A stretch of 64,000 bases of DNA. It comes from Sphingomonas anseongensis. GTDB lineage: Bacteria; Pseudomonadota; Alphaproteobacteria; Sphingomonadales; Sphingomonadaceae. Numbering within the stretch: position 1 is the stretch's first letter; every line of letters starts with the position of its first letter. The stretch is from the NCBI RefSeq assembly GCF_023516495.1, contig NZ_JAMGBC010000001.1, forward strand, positions 744,001 through 808,000, read 5' to 3'. Positions 62,052 through 64,000 of this stretch are shown piece after piece. Made by a program: the position numbers and the translations under genes. The notes beneath the pieces were generated by a model, which did no database searches, was not told where the DNA came from, and worked only from the letters and a program-made list of their open reading frames with translations.

Positions 62052-62965
62052 GCTGGCTCGACCGCCTGCGCGGCGGCTTTTCGAAAACCGCGGAGAAGGT
62101 GGCCGACAACCTGACCGGCCTCACCAGCCGTGCAGCCCTCGACACCTCGACGCTCGACGACATCGAGGAGGCGCTCATTGCCTCCGATATCGGGCCGGAG
62201 GCGTCGCACCGGATCCGCGAGGCGATCGCCCGCCAGAAGTTCGAGCGGCTGGACGAGCGAGGTCTCCGTTCGATTCTCGCCGAAGAGATAGAAAAGATCC
62301 TCGCTCCGGTCGCCAAGCCTCTGGATGTATGGGGTTTTCCGCGTCCGCACGTCATCCTCGTCATCGGGGTGAACGGGTCCGGCAAGACCACCACCATCGG
62401 CAAGCTGGGCCATTGGCTGATCGAGCAGGATTACGGTGTGCTGCTCTGCGCCGGCGACACGTTCCGCGCCGCAGCCATCGAGCAGCTGCAGATTTGGGGC
62501 GAGCGGATCGGCGCGCCGGTCATTTCGGGCAAGGAAGGCGCTGATCCGGCGGGCCTGGTGTTCGATGGCGTCAAGCAGGCAACCGCTCAGGGCATCGACG
62601 TCCTCGTCGTCGACACTGCCGGCCGAATGCAGAACAAGACCCACCTGATGGAGGAGCTTGCCAAGATCCGCCGGGTCCTCGGCCGACTCAACCCCGAAGC
62701 CCCGCACGATGTCGTGCTCGTGCTCGACGCGACAACGGGCCAAAACGCTCTGTCCCAGGTCGAAGTATTCCGCGAGACCGCGAACGTGACCGGCCTCATC
62801 ATGACCAAGCTCGATGGAACCGCGCGCGGAGGCGTTCTGGTCGCCGCGGCCGAGCGCTTCGGCCTTCCCATCCACGCGATCGGTGTCGGCGAGCGGGCCG
62901 ACGACCTTCGTCCGTTCGATGCGCGCGCGGTCGCCCGCGCAATTGCAGGACTTCCCCCGGAATGA
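62048..62965 (+). CDS. ftsY: Signal recognition particle receptor FtsY
   Basis: The SRP receptor GTPase that docks ribosome-SRP complexes at the membrane. The 305-residue protein has the NG domain only, with [39 protein letters not shown] and [12 protein letters not shown], and it lacks the acidic A domain of the E. coli protein. That compact form is normal for alphaproteobacteria. It overlaps mtaB upstream and yciB downstream by 4 nt each. Confidence 0.97.
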   Translation: MSWLDRLRGGFSKTAEKVADNLTGLTSRAALDTSTLDDIEEALIASDIGPEASHRIREAIARQKFERLDERGLRSILAEEIEKILAPVAKPLDVWGFPRPHVILVIGVNGSGKTTTIGKLGHWLIEQDYGVLLCAGDTFRAAAIEQLQIWGERIGAPVISGKEGADPAGLVFDGVKQATAQGIDVLVVDTAGRMQNKTHLMEELAKIRRVLGRLNPEAPHDVVLVLDATTGQNALSQVEVFRETANVTGLIMTKLDGTARGGVLVAAAERFGLPIHAIGVGERADDLRPFDARAVARAIAGLPPE

Positions 62966-63576
62966 GCAGCAAGCCGGAACCCACGGGCGGAGCCAAGCTG
63001 CTGATCGACCTCGGTCCGCTGCTGGTCTTCTTCATCGCCAATTTCTTCGCCCCGGTGCCGGACGTGCTGAAGATCTTCGTCGCGACCGGCGCCTTCATGG
63101 TTGCGATGATCGCCGCGATGATCTTTTCCGCGCTCCGCTACGGCCGGATTTCGCCATTGCTCTGGTTTTCGGGCGTGATGGTGGTGATCCTCGGCGGCCT
63201 GACCATCTGGCTTCACGACCGCTCCTTCATCCAAATGAAGCCGACCATCTATTACGCGCTGGTCGCGGGCATTCTCGCCTTCGGTTACGCCACAGGCCGC
63301 CCGCTCCTCCAGCAGGTGCTGGGAAGCACCTATCCAGGGCTCGATGCCGAGGGCTGGAAGAAGCTCACCCGCAACTGGGCCGTCTTCTTCGTCTGCATGG
63401 CGGTCCTCAACGAAGCGGTTTGGCGTAATACGTCCTGGGATTTCTGGATCGGCTTCAAGCTCTGGGGAGCGCTGCCCCTCACCTTCCTGTTCGCGGCCGC
63501 CAACATTCCGATGCTTCTCAAGCACGGGCTGATGAAGGAGGACGCCAAACCGGTCGAACCGGGCCCGATCGAATGA
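62962..63576 (+). CDS. yciB: Inner membrane-spanning protein YciB (septation protein A family)
   Basis: A 204-residue membrane protein of five or six helices ([68 protein letters not shown]) belonging to the YciB/IspZ family, linked to cell-envelope synthesis and septation in enterobacteria. The W-x-N motif [15 protein letters not shown] is characteristic. It overlaps ftsY at its start and the ABC ATPase gene at its end (both ATGA), making it part of the same transcript. Confidence 0.94.
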   Translation: MSSKPEPTGGAKLLIDLGPLLVFFIANFFAPVPDVLKIFVATGAFMVAMIAAMIFSALRYGRISPLLWFSGVMVVILGGLTIWLHDRSFIQMKPTIYYALVAGILAFGYATGRPLLQQVLGSTYPGLDAEGWKKLTRNWAVFFVCMAVLNEAVWRNTSWDFWIGFKLWGALPLTFLFAAANIPMLLKHGLMKEDAKPVEPGPIE

Positions 63577-64000
63577 GCAGCGATCCGATCCTCTCCATCC
63601 GCGGGCTCCGCAAGAGCTACGCGAGCGGAACCGAAGCGCTGAAAAGCGTCGACCTCGACATCCGGCGCGGCGAGATCTTCGCCCTCCTGGGCCCCAACGG
63701 CGCAGGCAAGACCACGCTCATCAACATCGTCTGCGGAATTGTGACCCCGACAGCCGGCGAAGTCCTCATCGATGGCAGGAACTGGCAGCGCCACTATCGG
63801 GAAGCGCGCAAGCGGATCGGCCTGGTGCCGCAAGAGCTGACCATGGACGTCTTCGAGCCATTGATCAGCACCGTCAGCTTCAGCCGTGAGCTGTTCGGCA
63901 GGGCGCCCGACAAGGCGAAGGTAGAGAGGATCCTCCGCGACCTGTCGCTGTGGGACAAGCGCAAGGAAATCCTCAAGGAGCTGTCGGGGGGCATGAAGCG
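63573..64000 (+). CDS. ABC transporter ATP-binding protein, 3' end beyond window
   Basis: The first 142 residues of an ABC ATPase. Walker A is [16 protein letters not shown] near residue 38, the Q-loop VPQE follows near residue 85, and the signature LSGGMKR is at the window edge. The CcmA/DrrA-type sequence of the loop and the lack of a membrane domain suggest a two-gene exporter with a permease encoded further right. It is translationally coupled to yciB. Walker B and the H-loop lie outside the window, so activity cannot be judged here. Confidence 0.93.
   Translation, partial: MSSDPILSIRGLRKSYASGTEALKSVDLDIRRGEIFALLGPNGAGKTTLINIVCGIVTPTAGEVLIDGRNWQRHYREARKRIGLVPQELTMDVFEPLISTVSFSRELFGRAPDKAKVERILRDLSLWDKRKEILKELSGGMK

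Noticed and set aside
1-64000. CRISPR array, toxin-antitoxin or phage-defence island
   Set aside because: No regularly spaced repeats, no cas, restriction, retron or toxin-antitoxin genes were recognised on either strand.

Overview
The window is a gene-dense, GC-rich piece of bacterial chromosome, almost certainly from an alphaproteobacterium and most likely from the Sphingomonadaceae or a close relative. The reasons are a DivL-type pseudokinase next to tsaE-amgK-murU-addB-addA, an alphaproteobacterial gene order, a large sphingomonad-style TonB-dependent receptor, a dapF-mtaB-ftsY group near ffh-rpsP-rimM, and pervasive 1-4 bp start/stop overlaps. The family assignment is inference. There is no rRNA, CRISPR array, prophage, integrase or insertion sequence, and no gap above 300 bp without a gene. 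Most genes are housekeeping.

Layout. 0-3 kb: a single-domain response regulator, an rRNA pseudouridine synthase and rsmD, then a small stress-flavoured group (Lys/Ala-rich basic protein, small membrane protein, hemerythrin) with possible EcfG-type promoters. 3-8 kb: two exported L,D-transpeptidases, then a translationally coupled operon of a DOMON-like protein, a NamZ/DUF1343 muramidase and an Asp/Asn beta-hydroxylase. 8-17 kb: tyrS, a YdcZ-type permease, recG, a 2OG-oxygenase-like gene, sdhE, mfd and nadK. 17-26 kb: tRNA-Asn, an exported small protein, a Rieske-flavoprotein fusion, folE, putA and secA. 26-38 kb: a GFA protein, trxA, addA, a tiny membrane protein, addB, murU, amgK, tsaE and divL. 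38-44 kb: the TonB receptor, ahcY, a GNAT enzyme and YqgE. 44-54 kb: a peroxiredoxin, small proteins, an alpha/beta hydrolase, a second GFA protein, a sulfotransferase-like plus PiuC-type dioxygenase pair, asd, an M28 peptidase, a DUF2189 protein and a DPP4-like peptidase. 54-64 kb: rplS, trmD, an inserted flavoprotein, rimM, rpsP and ffh, then a hypothetical gene and the operon dapF-mtaB-ftsY-yciB-ABC ATPase, which runs off the right edge.

How the genes work together. Several serve cell-wall metabolism: the two L,D-transpeptidases, NamZ, AmgK/MurU (MurNAc salvage), DapF and Asd (diaminopimelate). RecG, Mfd and AddAB are DNA repair. SecA, Ffh and FtsY are protein export. RsmD, RimM, TrmD, TsaE, MtaB, L19 and S16 belong to ribosome and tRNA maturation.

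I see no clear defence island or obviously novel system. The best candidates for new biology are the coupled DOMON-NamZ-AspH operon, the sulfotransferase-like/PiuC pair, strong unassigned palindromes upstream of the TonB receptor and ahcY, the roughly 165-residue acidic tail on ribosomal protein S16, and two places where conserved operons are split by an inserted gene.
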